In this document: in pieces, positions 1-6,908 of the stretch
How the letters are laid out: the number at the start of each line of letters is the position of its first letter
Numbering within the stretch: position 1 is the stretch's first letter
Origin: Chloroflexota bacterium
Lineage (GTDB): Bacteria; Chloroflexota; Limnocylindria; Limnocylindrales; CSP1-4
Length of the DNA: 9,486 nucleotides
Direction of reading: 5' to 3'
Assembly: GCA_017860675.1 (NCBI GenBank)
Contig: JAGDMV010000085.1
Location: forward strand, 1-9,486
Program-made: the position numbers and the translations under genes
Notes under the pieces: model-generated
Databases searched by the model: none
What the model was told of the DNA's origin: nothing
What the model saw: the letters and a program-made list of their open reading frames with translations, nothing else

Positions 1-2438
1 CGGTCGGCCGGGCCTCTCTCCATCCGGATCCGTCGTCTTCGGCGGTGCCCGCCGCCTGCGGGCTCGAGGACCGCCAGGGTGGTGCCCGGCGGCGGGTCGG
101 CGAGCTCGACCACGAGCTCGCCCGCTTCGATGCGCATCGCGACCCGGCCGATGGCCACCTCGCGCGCGCTCCACCATGCGGCGAGCCCGGCGGTGGTGAG
201 GATCGCCAGGTCGTCGCGGGCGACGCAGCGGCGGAGCCAGCGCTCCACCGCGCTCGCGTAGTCGATCCGGTCGCCGTAGAGCCGGCCGTAGCCGGCGTCG
301 GGCGGGTCGATGAACACGTGGCCGAGGGCGCGCCGGGCCACCGCGCGCTCCACGACCTCGTCCAGCAGGATCTCGTAGGCCTCGGGGGCCGCGGTCCGTT
401 CTCTGACCCCCTCCCCGAGGGTGTTGTACGAGCAGAAGCCGTTGGTGAAGTCCGGCGCGATCGGATCGCTCGAGATCGGCAGCTGGAGCAGCGCGAACCG
501 CCCTGAAGGGTCCGGGTGCGAGCGTGCCCAGGCGATGTCGGCCGACCGCTCGCTCCATGACCCGCGCGCCGGGTGGTAGGGCAGCCCACCGGTGAGGGCG
601 ACGTTCGCCCCGACCGATGACTCGGCCCGGTAGCCGAGCCGGTCGAGGACCTCGTAGGTCCGCTCCGCGGCCTCGAGCTGGAAGTGGGGCAGCCGGAAGA
701 TGCCCTCGTCGCCGCGCCCGAGGTGGCGGGCGAATGTCTCCGCGCAGCGGCGGATCTCGCCGGCCATCTCGTCCGCGTCAAGTGATTCCCAGGACCGGGT
801 GTTCCAGTGCGAGTACGGGTGGCTGTGCGAGTGGTTGTAGTAGGCGGCGCCGCGCGGGAACGAGCCCGGCTCCGCGTCGACATTGGCGCCGGCCGCGAAG
901 ATGCCGTAGGCGCCGAACCCGGCCCGTGCTGCCGTCTCGAGGGCGGGGGCGACGTAGCGGGCGCACTCGGGGTCGACGCCGGTCGGGTGGTCCACGTCGC
1001 CGTCGACGACCAGGGCCGCCGGCCTCCCGTCCGGCCAGCGCCCGAGCCCGACCAGGCCGGCCGGGGCGGCCCGGTCGAGGACCGCCTCGGCGAGCAGGAC
1101 GGCGACCTCGGTTGCCCGTTGATCGAGCGTCTCGACCGGAACCCCGAACCAGGCGAGCGCGGTCGGGCGGACGGCGGCATCGATCGGCCGGACCGCGACC
1201 GCCGCTGCCCCACCGACCCAGCTGGCGAGCACGGTCCAGCCCGGCTCGAGATTGCCCCACGGTCCGGGCGGGTCGAGGACGACGCAGCCGTCGTCGGCCG
1301 GTGCAGGGACGCAGGCCCCGGCCGCCACGAGCATGTCCTCGTCGTCGATCCGCAGCCGGCCGCCCGGCCGCTCCGGCGATGGTGTCAGTCCCAGGAGTCC
1401 TGCCGCGGCCTCCGTCGGGCGCCCCGCCAGGAGGACGCTGGTCCCGCATCCGAGGGCGCGCTCGAGGATCTCCGCGTCCGCGGCGTCGAGGGCAGCGGCG
1501 GCCACGACGAGCGTGGTCGTCCCGCGACCATCCGCCGCATCTGCAGCGGGGAGGCGATCGGCCGGGTAGCCCCATGCCTCGAGCTGGACGGCCCACCAGG
1601 CCGCGTCGGTCCAGCCGGGTGTCCCCTCGGGTGGCACGATGATCCCGAGCCGCGGAGCGGTCATCCAGTCGCTCAGCCGGACCGTGGTCACCGGCGCGCC
1701 TCGACGGCCCGCTTCGCCCTGGACGGGCTCGACCGCCGGTCTCGCCCCGACCGGCTCCACCAGCCGGGCCCGCGGGCCGGTCGTCTCGATGAAGTAGCGG
1801 GCGTGGAGCGGCGAGACCACCGTCCGCCCGTGCTCGACCGGGTCGCCGCGCTCGTCCACCGGGATGATCGCGCTGATCGTCTCGCGGGTTCCGGCGACGG
1901 CCGTCCCGTAGCGCCGGTCGAGGACGTCGTAGAGCGAGACGACGGTGAAGTCCTCCTCCAGCAGCCCGGGGAAACGATCGACCGGCAGGTGCGCCTGCTC
2001 GAGGAGGAGCGGCACGCCGTCGGCGCCGCGGACCCGTTCCAGGTAGTGGGTGGGGGCGCCGGCGTCGATGCCGAGCGCAGCCGCCACGGCCTCGCCCGCC
2101 AGTTCCACCCGGGCGGTGACGACCGAGGCAAAGGGCTCCAGGCCCCGTGCGCGCATCTCGTCGGCAAAGCCTGCCCGGGCGGCGATGTTGCGGACGATCG
2201 CCGGCCGCCGCACGAACGTCCCGCGACCGCGGGCGCGGTCCAGGCGTCCCTCGCGGGCGAGCTCCGTGAGGGCGCGCCGGACCGTGATCAGGCTGCAGCC
2301 GTAGCGCGCCGCCAGCTCCCGCTCCGGGGGAAGCTGCTCGCCCATGGCCCAGGCTCCCTCGTCCAGGGCGGCGCGCAGGTCGAGGTAGACCTGGTGGTGG
2401 AGCGGCACCGGCCCGGATTCGAGGCGGAAGCGGGTCAT
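1..2438 (-). CDS. GntR/HutC-type regulator fused to a polysaccharide-deacetylase (NodB-like) domain, C-terminus cut by window edge
   Basis: Reading the minus strand from the ATG at 2438 gives 812 codons with no stop before the window ends, so the C-terminus is missing. Residues 8-78 are a GntR winged helix (PLHHQVYLDLRAAL, GEQLPPERELAARYGCS, TVRRALTELAREG, GRGTFV). Residues 85-220 are a UTRA-like ligand domain (DVLDRRYGT, DPVEHGRTV). It seems to lack about 20-25 residues between TISAI (187-191) and DERGDPVE (195-202). Residues 260-470 form a less clear segment starting PRLGIIVPPEG, possibly Rossmann or glutamine-amidotransferase-like. From 471 follows a polysaccharide-deacetylase-like domain: VVDGDVDH (D479, D481), HSHSH (H536, H540) and FRLPHF (R582) match the Asp, HxxxH and Arg motifs of the NodB family. 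A short beta-rich tail begins near 770. The gene is divergent from the sugar operon and is probably its regulator. Shine-Dalgarno is weak. Met259 could be an internal start for the enzyme part, but no stop separates the halves. Domain calls are firm at both ends and weak in the middle; enzymatic activity is inferred. Confidence 0.85.
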   Translation of the reverse strand, partial: MTRFRLESGPVPLHHQVYLDLRAALDEGAWAMGEQLPPERELAARYGCSLITVRRALTELAREGRLDRARGRGTFVRRPAIVRNIAARAGFADEMRARGLEPFASVVTARVELAGEAVAAALGIDAGAPTHYLERVRGADGVPLLLEQAHLPVDRFPGLLEEDFTVVSLYDVLDRRYGTAVAGTRETISAIIPVDERGDPVEHGRTVVSPLHARYFIETTGPRARLVEPVGARPAVEPVQGEAGRRGAPVTTVRLSDWMTAPRLGIIVPPEGTPGWTDAAWWAVQLEAWGYPADRLPAADAADGRGTTTLVVAAAALDAADAEILERALGCGTSVLLAGRPTEAAAGLLGLTPSPERPGGRLRIDDEDMLVAAGACVPAPADDGCVVLDPPGPWGNLEPGWTVLASWVGGAAAVAVRPIDAAVRPTALAWFGVPVETLDQRATEVAVLLAEAVLDRAAPAGLVGLGRWPDGRPAALVVDGDVDHPTGVDPECARYVAPALETAARAGFGAYGIFAAGANVDAEPGSFPRGAAYYNHSHSHPYSHWNTRSWESLDADEMAGEIRRCAETFARHLGRGDEGIFRLPHFQLEAAERTYEVLDRLGYRAESSVGANVALTGGLPYHPARGSWSERSADIAWARSHPDPSGRFALLQLPISSDPIAPDFTNGFCSYNTLGEGVRERTAAPEAYEILLDEVVERAVARRALGHVFIDPPDAGYGRLYGDRIDYASAVERWLRRCVARDDLAILTTAGLAAWWSAREVAIGRVAMRIEAGELVVELADPPPGTTLAVLEPAGGGHRRRRRIRMERGPAD

Positions 2439-2483
2439 GCTCGTCCCGAGCGACACGTCTCCCGGAGGTCCCCGGGAGCCCGA

Positions 2484-2505
2484 TTGCTGATAATGTTATA
2501 AGCAA
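2484..2505. promoter_or_regulatory. 22-bp palindromic operator between the divergent GntR fusion and the sugar operon
   Basis: The left arm TTGCTnATAA and right arm TTATnAGCAA are perfect complements except at one position in each arm, with a 2-nt centre. It lies 45 nt from the GntR start and 45 nt from the permease start, and is the only AT-rich patch in this stretch. GntR-family proteins bind two-fold symmetric sites of this size, commonly in the shared region upstream of their own gene and target operon, so binding by the fusion protein is a reasonable inference. Nothing in the sequence shows the effector. Confidence 0.65.
2494..2502 (+). promoter_or_regulatory. Possible extended -10 for the permease operon, inside the palindrome
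   Basis: TG-N-TATAAG resembles an extended -10 element (TGnTATAAT) and would start transcription near 2509, giving a 40-nt leader to the GTG at 2551. No good -35 is visible about 17 nt upstream. On the opposite strand the same patch offers TATAAC (2500-2495), suitable for the GntR gene. Both would be covered by a protein bound to the palindrome, consistent with joint repression. In high-GC bacteria -10 calls from sequence alone are weak. Confidence 0.3.
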
Positions 2506-2550
2506 CTTCCGACGGGGGCAACCCGGGAACGCAGGCTGCGGAGCGAACGA

Positions 2551-3756
2551 GTGGGGCCGATCGGACGGGCCGCGATCACCTACGCCGCCTACTTCACCGC
2601 GGTCGGCGCGTCATGGGCGTACCTGCCGATCTACTACCGCGAGATCGGCTTGGGCCTGGCCGCGATCGGGATCCTCACCGCGCTGTCCGCCGGGGTCCAG
2701 CTCGTCACTGCGCCTGGCTGGGGGGCGATCGCCGACCGCTTCCCACGGTCGCGCCTCAGCCTGGCCGCCGCCGGCCTGGTCGCCGCAGCGGGGGCCGCGG
2801 CCCTCGGCCTGGCCGGCCCGGCGGCGACGATCATGGCGATCGCGGTCGCGGTGGCGGTCCTGTCGATCGGCCTGGGCGGGATCGCGCCCGTCCTCGACGC
2901 CCGGACGCTCGACCTGCTCGGCCCGCGCCCGGGGCGCTACGGCCAGGTGCGGGCGGTCGGATCAATCGCCTTCATCGTCGCCAGCGTGCTGGTCGGCTTC
3001 GCCCTCGACCGGACAAGCACCGGCGTGCTCTTCGCGGCCTACGTCCCGGCTCTCGTGGTCACGGGTCTTGTCTCGCTGGCGATCCCCCGTGGCGGCGGCG
3101 GGCGCAGGCACGCGCTGGTGTCCGGCCTCGGCACCTTCCTCCGGGCGCCGGGCGTGCTGCTGTTCCTGGCAGGGGCCCTGCTGACATGGCTGACGCTCAA
3201 CGCGGTCAATGTCTTCTACTCGATCCAGGTTGTCGCACTCGGGGGGAACGCCCAGCTCGCCGGCCTGGTGTGGGTCGTGGGAGCAGTGGTCGAGATCCCG
3301 ATCATGTGGACCTATGCCCGGCTGGCCGCCGTCGCCGGAGCGGGAAGCCTGCTCGTCATCGGCGCGCTCGCCTTCGCCGCACGCTCGGCCCTGGCCGCGA
3401 TCTCGCCCGACGCGACGTGGCTGGTGGCGATCTCGCCGCTCCAGGGGATCGGCTACGGCCTGTTCCTGGTGGGCGGCGTGTCGTTCGTCGCCGGTCGCGC
3501 CCCGACCGGGCTCGAGGCAACCGCCCAGGGCGTGCTGGCGGCGACCATCGGGCTGGCCACCATCCTGGGCTCGGGGCTCGGCGGGGTGGTGGCCGGCGCA
3601 TCGTCCATCCCGACCCTGTTCGCCCTCGCGGCCGCCGGCGGCGCCTGCGCCGCCGGAATTGTCGCGCTCGCCGCTCGATCGTCCACCCGGGCTGGCGCCC
3701 AGCCGGCGTCCCCGCCCGGCACGCCACCGCTCACTCCCGAGGAGGTGCGTCCATGA
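2551..3756 (+). CDS. MFS permease, MFS_1-like (HcaT / nucleoside:H+ / LacY-like) group
   Basis: This 401-residue inner-membrane protein has about twelve hydrophobic segments, starting at residues 9-28 and ending near 375, then a Pro-rich cytosolic tail. Visible family features are the loop 2-3 motif GAIADRFPRSR (58-68), a buried acid in TM4 (APVLDART, D116), YGQVRAVGSIAF (130-141) corresponding to the RxWGSxGF signature of MFS_1-like permeases, and VVEIPIMW (246-253) with Glu248 in the eighth segment. Known relatives are proton symporters for oligosaccharides, nucleosides or phenylpropionate; with GH4 and a sugar kinase downstream, a small glycoside is the likely cargo. The GTG start at 2551 is chosen because GGAG lies at 2540-2543, 7 nt upstream, and the N-terminus leads straight into TM1. 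It is the first gene of the operon, transcribed away from the GntR fusion, and overlaps the next gene by 4 nt (ATGA). Confidence 0.88.
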   Translation: MGPIGRAAITYAAYFTAVGASWAYLPIYYREIGLGLAAIGILTALSAGVQLVTAPGWGAIADRFPRSRLSLAAAGLVAAAGAAALGLAGPAATIMAIAVAVAVLSIGLGGIAPVLDARTLDLLGPRPGRYGQVRAVGSIAFIVASVLVGFALDRTSTGVLFAAYVPALVVTGLVSLAIPRGGGGRRHALVSGLGTFLRAPGVLLFLAGALLTWLTLNAVNVFYSIQVVALGGNAQLAGLVWVVGAVVEIPIMWTYARLAAVAGAGSLLVIGALAFAARSALAAISPDATWLVAISPLQGIGYGLFLVGGVSFVAGRAPTGLEATAQGVLAATIGLATILGSGLGGVVAGASSIPTLFALAAAGGACAAGIVALAARSSTRAGAQPASPPGTPPLTPEEVRP

Positions 3757-4553
3757 CCGCCCAGGACCAGGCGGGCCTCGGCCGGCCGGCTCCTGTTTCC
3801 ACCGGTGCCGCGCTTGCCCGCTACGCGGGGGCGCTGGCCGGGAGCGTGGCCCTCGTGACCGGCGCCGGCACCGGCATCGGGCGGGCTGCATCCATCGCCC
3901 TGGCCTCGGCGGGGGCGGACGTCGCCCTGGTGGGCCGTCGGGCAGGGCCGCTCGACAAGGTCGCGGCCGCGGTCGTCGCAGCAGGCCGGCGGGCGGTCGC
4001 GCTCCCGGCCGACGTGGGCGATGCCGCGGCGGTCGAGGCTGCCGTCGCGCGGGCGGCGAGCGTCCTCGGGCCCGCCGACATCGTGGTCGCCTCCGCCGGG
4101 GTCAACGCCTGGGCCGACATCGCCGAGCTGGACCCGGCGACGCTGCGGGCCGCCCTGGCCACGAACGTGGAAGGGGTGGCCAACGTCGTCCGCGCCACGC
4201 TCCCCGCGATGCGGGCGCGCGCGGCGGGCCGGATCATCGTCATCGCCTCGGACAACGGCCGGCGCGCCGAGGCGGGTGGCGCGGGCTACGTGGCCAGCAA
4301 GTTCGGCGCCGTGGGCCTGGCCCTGTCGCTGTCGGCCGAGCTCCATGCCGCGGGGGTCAACGTCCACCTCGTCGAGCCGGGCTGCGTGGACACACCCTGG
4401 TACCCGCCCGAGGAGGAGGCCCCGCGGGAGCTGATGCTGGCGCCCGAGGACGTGGCCCTCGCGGTTCTCTTCCTGGCTACGCTGCCGGCACACATCGTGC
4501 TCGAGGAGCTGCTCCTCCTCCCGCGCGGACTGCTGGTGGAGCCATGGGCGTGA
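3753..4553 (+). CDS. Short-chain dehydrogenase/reductase (classical SDR)
   Basis: This is a 266-residue soluble NAD(P)-dependent oxidoreductase. A leader of about 30 residues precedes the Rossmann fold. The cofactor motif is TGAGTGIG (36-43). The catalytic tetrad is complete: N138 (TNVEG), S166 (IASDNG), Y179 and K183 (YVASK). The usual NNAG is ASAG (113-116). EPGCVDTPW (208-216) is the conserved PG segment. GRR (61-63) after the second strand suggests NADP(H) preference, an inference from family rules. The ATG at 3753 has a strong ribosome site GAGGAGGT (3739-3746), 6 nt upstream, and overlaps the permease stop, so translation is probably coupled. The substrate cannot be read from sequence; a sugar, sugar alcohol or polyol matches the operon. 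The C-terminus (VLEELLLLPRGLLVEPW) is that of an ordinary SDR. A 109-nt gap separates it from the GH4 gene. Confidence 0.9.
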   Translation: MTAQDQAGLGRPAPVSTGAALARYAGALAGSVALVTGAGTGIGRAASIALASAGADVALVGRRAGPLDKVAAAVVAAGRRAVALPADVGDAAAVEAAVARAASVLGPADIVVASAGVNAWADIAELDPATLRAALATNVEGVANVVRATLPAMRARAAGRIIVIASDNGRRAEAGGAGYVASKFGAVGLALSLSAELHAAGVNVHLVEPGCVDTPWYPPEEEAPRELMLAPEDVALAVLFLATLPAHIVLEELLLLPRGLLVEPWA

Positions 4554-4662
4554 CGGCTCGCGAGATCCGATCCACCACCCGCAGGCCTGCCGGGCTCGCC
4601 CTGCTCGCGCGGCTCGTGCGGCGCACTGGGCCGGGGACGGCCGGCAGATCGGGGGTGCGATC

Positions 4663-5931
4663 GTGGGCGTGAAGGTCGCCGTCGTCGGTGGCGGCAGCAC
4701 CTACACCCCGGAGCTCGTCGACGGGCTGGCAAGCAGGGCCGGCCGGCTGCCGGTCGACGAGCTCGTCCTGCTCGACCCGGCCGCCGAGCGGCTGCGGATC
4801 GTTGCCGGCCTGGCCGGCCGGATGCTCGCCCGGCGCGACTGGGCGGGGCGGCTCGTCGCCACTGGAGACCGGGCTGCAGCCCTCGACGGCGCCGACTTCG
4901 TGGTCGTCCAGCTGCGGGTCGGCGGGCAGGCGGCCCGGTTCCTCGACGAGTCGATCCCGGCGCGCTTCGGCTGCGTCGGGCAGGAGACGACCGGGCCGGG
5001 CGGGTTCGCCAAGGCCCTGCGGACGGTCCCGGTGGTGCTCGAGATCGCGGAGGAAGCAGGCCGGCGGTCTGCCCCCGGGGCCTGGATCGTCGACTTCACC
5101 AACCCGGTTGGGATCGTCACCCAGGCCCTGCTCGACGCCGGTCATCGGGCGCTCGGCCTGTGCAACGTGGCGATCGGCTTCCAGCGCCGGTTCGCGGCCC
5201 GCTTCGGCGTGGCCCCGGAGCGGGTCCAGCTCGAGCACGTGGGGCTGAACCACCTGTCGTGGGAGCGGGCCGTTCGCGTCGACGGCGTCGACCGGCTGGC
5301 GGAGCTCCTCGAGGGTGAGGGCGCCGCGCTGGCCGAGGAGGTCGGCCTGCCGCTGGAGCTGCTGCGCACGCTCGGTGCGCTGCCGTCCTACTACCTGCGC
5401 TACTACTACGCCAGCCGCGAGGTCGTCGCGGAGCAGCGGGCGGCCCCCACCCGGGCCGAGGAGGTCATGGCGATCGAGCGCGAGCTGCTGGCCCTCTACG
5501 CGGACCCGGCGCTCGACGTCAAGCCTCCTCTCCTGGAGCAGCGCGGCGGCGCCTTCTACAGCGAGGCGGCGGCCCAGCTCATCGCCTCGCTCCACGACGG
5601 GGCCGGCGACGTCCAGGTCGTCGACGTGCGCAACGGCGATGCTCTGCCCGACCTGCCGGCCGCGGCCGTGGTCGAGGTCCCGGCCCGCATCGACCGCGAC
5701 GGGGCGCATCCGCTCCCGCTCGCCCCGCTCGCCCCGGAGATGCGGGGGCTGGTCCAGGTGGCGAAGGCCTACGAGGACCTGGCCGTTGCGGCGGCCATCT
5801 CCGGCGACCGACGGGTGGCGCTACGGGCGCTGCTGGCGAACCCGCTGGTGCCCGGCTACGCGGCCGCGAGCGACCTCCTTGGCGCGCTCCTGGATGCGAA
5901 CCGGGCCCACCTCCCGAGGTTCTTCGCGTGA
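4663..5931 (+). CDS. Glycoside hydrolase family 4, probable 6-phospho-beta-glucosidase
   Basis: This 422-residue cytosolic enzyme is of normal length for GH4, a family that cleaves glycosides by an NAD+ and divalent-metal (usually Mn) dependent oxidation-elimination route. VAVVGGGSTYTPELVDGL (5-22) is the NAD-binding start. QLRVGG (83-88), GQETTGPGGFAKALRT (106-121) and FTNPVGIVTQAL (145-156) are typical of the phospho-beta-glucosidase branch. The expected metal ligands are C167 in GLCN and H197 in GLNHLSW; Y244 in PSYYLRYYY matches the catalytic Tyr region. No key residue is missing. The GTG at 4663 fits GGGGG at 4651-4655, 7 nt upstream; a second in-frame GTG at 4669 is possible. Its stop overlaps the kinase start (GTGA), and pairing with an ATP sugar kinase suggests the 6-phosphate comes from that kinase rather than a PTS. 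The exact substrate is unknown; other GH4 branches and GH188 are less likely from the motifs. Confidence 0.88.
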   Translation: MGVKVAVVGGGSTYTPELVDGLASRAGRLPVDELVLLDPAAERLRIVAGLAGRMLARRDWAGRLVATGDRAAALDGADFVVVQLRVGGQAARFLDESIPARFGCVGQETTGPGGFAKALRTVPVVLEIAEEAGRRSAPGAWIVDFTNPVGIVTQALLDAGHRALGLCNVAIGFQRRFAARFGVAPERVQLEHVGLNHLSWERAVRVDGVDRLAELLEGEGAALAEEVGLPLELLRTLGALPSYYLRYYYASREVVAEQRAAPTRAEEVMAIERELLALYADPALDVKPPLLEQRGGAFYSEAAAQLIASLHDGAGDVQVVDVRNGDALPDLPAAAVVEVPARIDRDGAHPLPLAPLAPEMRGLVQVAKAYEDLAVAAAISGDRRVALRALLANPLVPGYAAASDLLGALLDANRAHLPRFFA

Positions 5932-6908
5932 CTTCCGCGGTGCTGGGCGTCGACCTCGGCGGGACGAAGGTGCGGGTTGCCATCGCGGGGCCGGACGGCG
6001 CCATCCTCGCCGAGCAGGAGGAGCCGACGGCTCGAGGCGCCGCCAAGGCGATCGTCGCCCAGGTGGCGCGTTCCATGGCCGGGCTCTGCGCCGCGGCGGG
6101 CGTTGCGCCCGGCGATGTGCTGGCCGCGGGCCTGGCCGTGCCGGTCGCCATCGATCCTCGGAGCGGCCGCAGCTGGTCCACCCACAACGTGCCAGGGTTC
6201 GCCGGCCTCGACGTCGGGGAATCGTTCGAGCGGGGCCTCGGCCTGCCGGTCGTCCTCGACAACGACGGCAACCTGGCTGCGCTCGGCGAGGGGCGGGCCG
6301 GGGCCGCGGTCGGCGTCGACGACTTCGTGGTGATCGTGATCGGGACGGGCATCGGCAGCGGGATCGTCGCCGGCGGACGGCTCGTCCGCGGGGCGCACGG
6401 CGGGGGCGGCGAGATCGCCTTCCTGCCGCTCGGGACGGACCCGTGGGACGCGAGGAGCCGTGCCAGGGGGGCGTTCGAGGCAGCGGTCGCCGGTCCGGCC
6501 ATCACGGCGCGGGCCGACGCCGCCCTGCGGGCCAACGCCGCCCTGCGAGCCGACGACGCCCTGCGCGCGGGGAGCACCCTCCCCCCGGCGGCCCGCCTCG
6601 CCGACATCGCCGAGGCTGCCGCAGGAGGCGATCCCCTGGCCTCCCGGCTCCTGGACGAGGAGGCCCGGCTCATCGCCATGGGCATCACCGCCGTCGCCGC
6701 GGTCGTGGACCCGCAGCTGGTCATCCTCAGCGGCGGGGTGGGTGTCGTGCCCGGGCTCCTCGGGCGAGTTCGCGCCCACGTGGCGACGCTGGCCGAGCGG
6801 CCGCCCACGATCGTTACGGGCCTGCTCGGCGCCCGTGCCCCGCTGGTCGGGGCCATCGAGATCGCCCTGGAGCGGGCACGGGGCGCAGATCCCCGGACCG
6901 GCCGGTGA
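5928..6908 (+). CDS. ROK-family sugar kinase lacking the usual zinc motif
   Basis: A 326-residue ATP-dependent carbohydrate kinase. GVDLGGTK (7-14) is the phosphate loop, DNDGNLAALGE (111-121) carries the catalytic Asp (D113), and VIGTGIGSGIVAGGRLVRGAHGGGGEI (137-163) is the ROK signature. The second ATP-site motif is VILSGGVG (265-272). The usual GHxxx and CxCGxxGCxE zinc cluster after GEI is absent: the sequence reads GEIAFLPLGTDPWD with no cysteines, as in a zinc-free subset of ROK proteins. Residues 196-213 hold a three-fold six-residue repeat. With no helix-turn-helix at the N-terminus this is an enzyme, not a ROK repressor. GTG at 5928 overlaps the GH4 stop and has GAGG at 5916-5919. 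In this operon it probably phosphorylates a glucoside or released sugar (BglK-like or glucokinase-like role); which one cannot be told. Ends in GTGA overlap with the next gene. Confidence 0.88.
   Translation: MTSAVLGVDLGGTKVRVAIAGPDGAILAEQEEPTARGAAKAIVAQVARSMAGLCAAAGVAPGDVLAAGLAVPVAIDPRSGRSWSTHNVPGFAGLDVGESFERGLGLPVVLDNDGNLAALGEGRAGAAVGVDDFVVIVIGTGIGSGIVAGGRLVRGAHGGGGEIAFLPLGTDPWDARSRARGAFEAAVAGPAITARADAALRANAALRADDALRAGSTLPPAARLADIAEAAAGGDPLASRLLDEEARLIAMGITAVAAVVDPQLVILSGGVGVVPGLLGRVRAHVATLAERPPTIVTGLLGARAPLVGAIEIALERARGADPRTGR
6513..6566 (+). repeat. In-frame 18-bp tandem repeat, three units, in the ROK kinase gene
   Basis: Three adjacent 18-bp units differ at only a few positions and encode ADAALR, ANAALR and ADDALR (residues 196-213 of the kinase). 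They sit in the region just after the missing zinc motif, a segment that is a helix or surface loop in family structures. Because the unit is a multiple of three, copy-number change by slippage would keep the frame. Confidence 0.85.

Noticed and set aside
807..2501. Long plus-strand frame opposite the regulator fusion
   Set aside because: Antisense shadow frame caused by high GC; no motifs, no ribosome site, composition unlike the real genes.
778..2505. Long minus-strand frame of 575 codons overlapping the regulator fusion
   Set aside because: Its translation is an Arg/Pro/Gly-rich low-complexity product without family motifs; the true frame is the one starting at 2438, which shows GntR and deacetylase motifs.
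4630..4645. GCCGG/CCGGC hairpin in the SDR-GH4 gap
   Set aside because: Only 5 bp in very GC-rich DNA, with no U-tract and no conserved partner; likely chance.
4544..4672. 42-codon ORF (starts MGVTAREIRS) spanning the gap between the SDR and GH4 genes, overlapping each by about 10 nt
   Set aside because: It is the tail of a long Arg/Gly-rich off-frame reading, has no convincing ribosome site, and its composition matches non-coding frames of this GC-rich DNA. The shared 9-nt TGGGCGTGA at both ends (4545-4553 and 4664-4672) is notable but too short to prove a duplication.
4663..5931. Assignment of the GH4-like gene as an NAD-dependent sulfoquinovosidase because a sulfolactate-type phosphatase lies nearby
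   Set aside because: The QLRVGG, GQETTGPGGF and GLCN/GLNH motifs fit the phospho-beta-glucosidase branch of GH4, and no other sulfosugar gene is visible.
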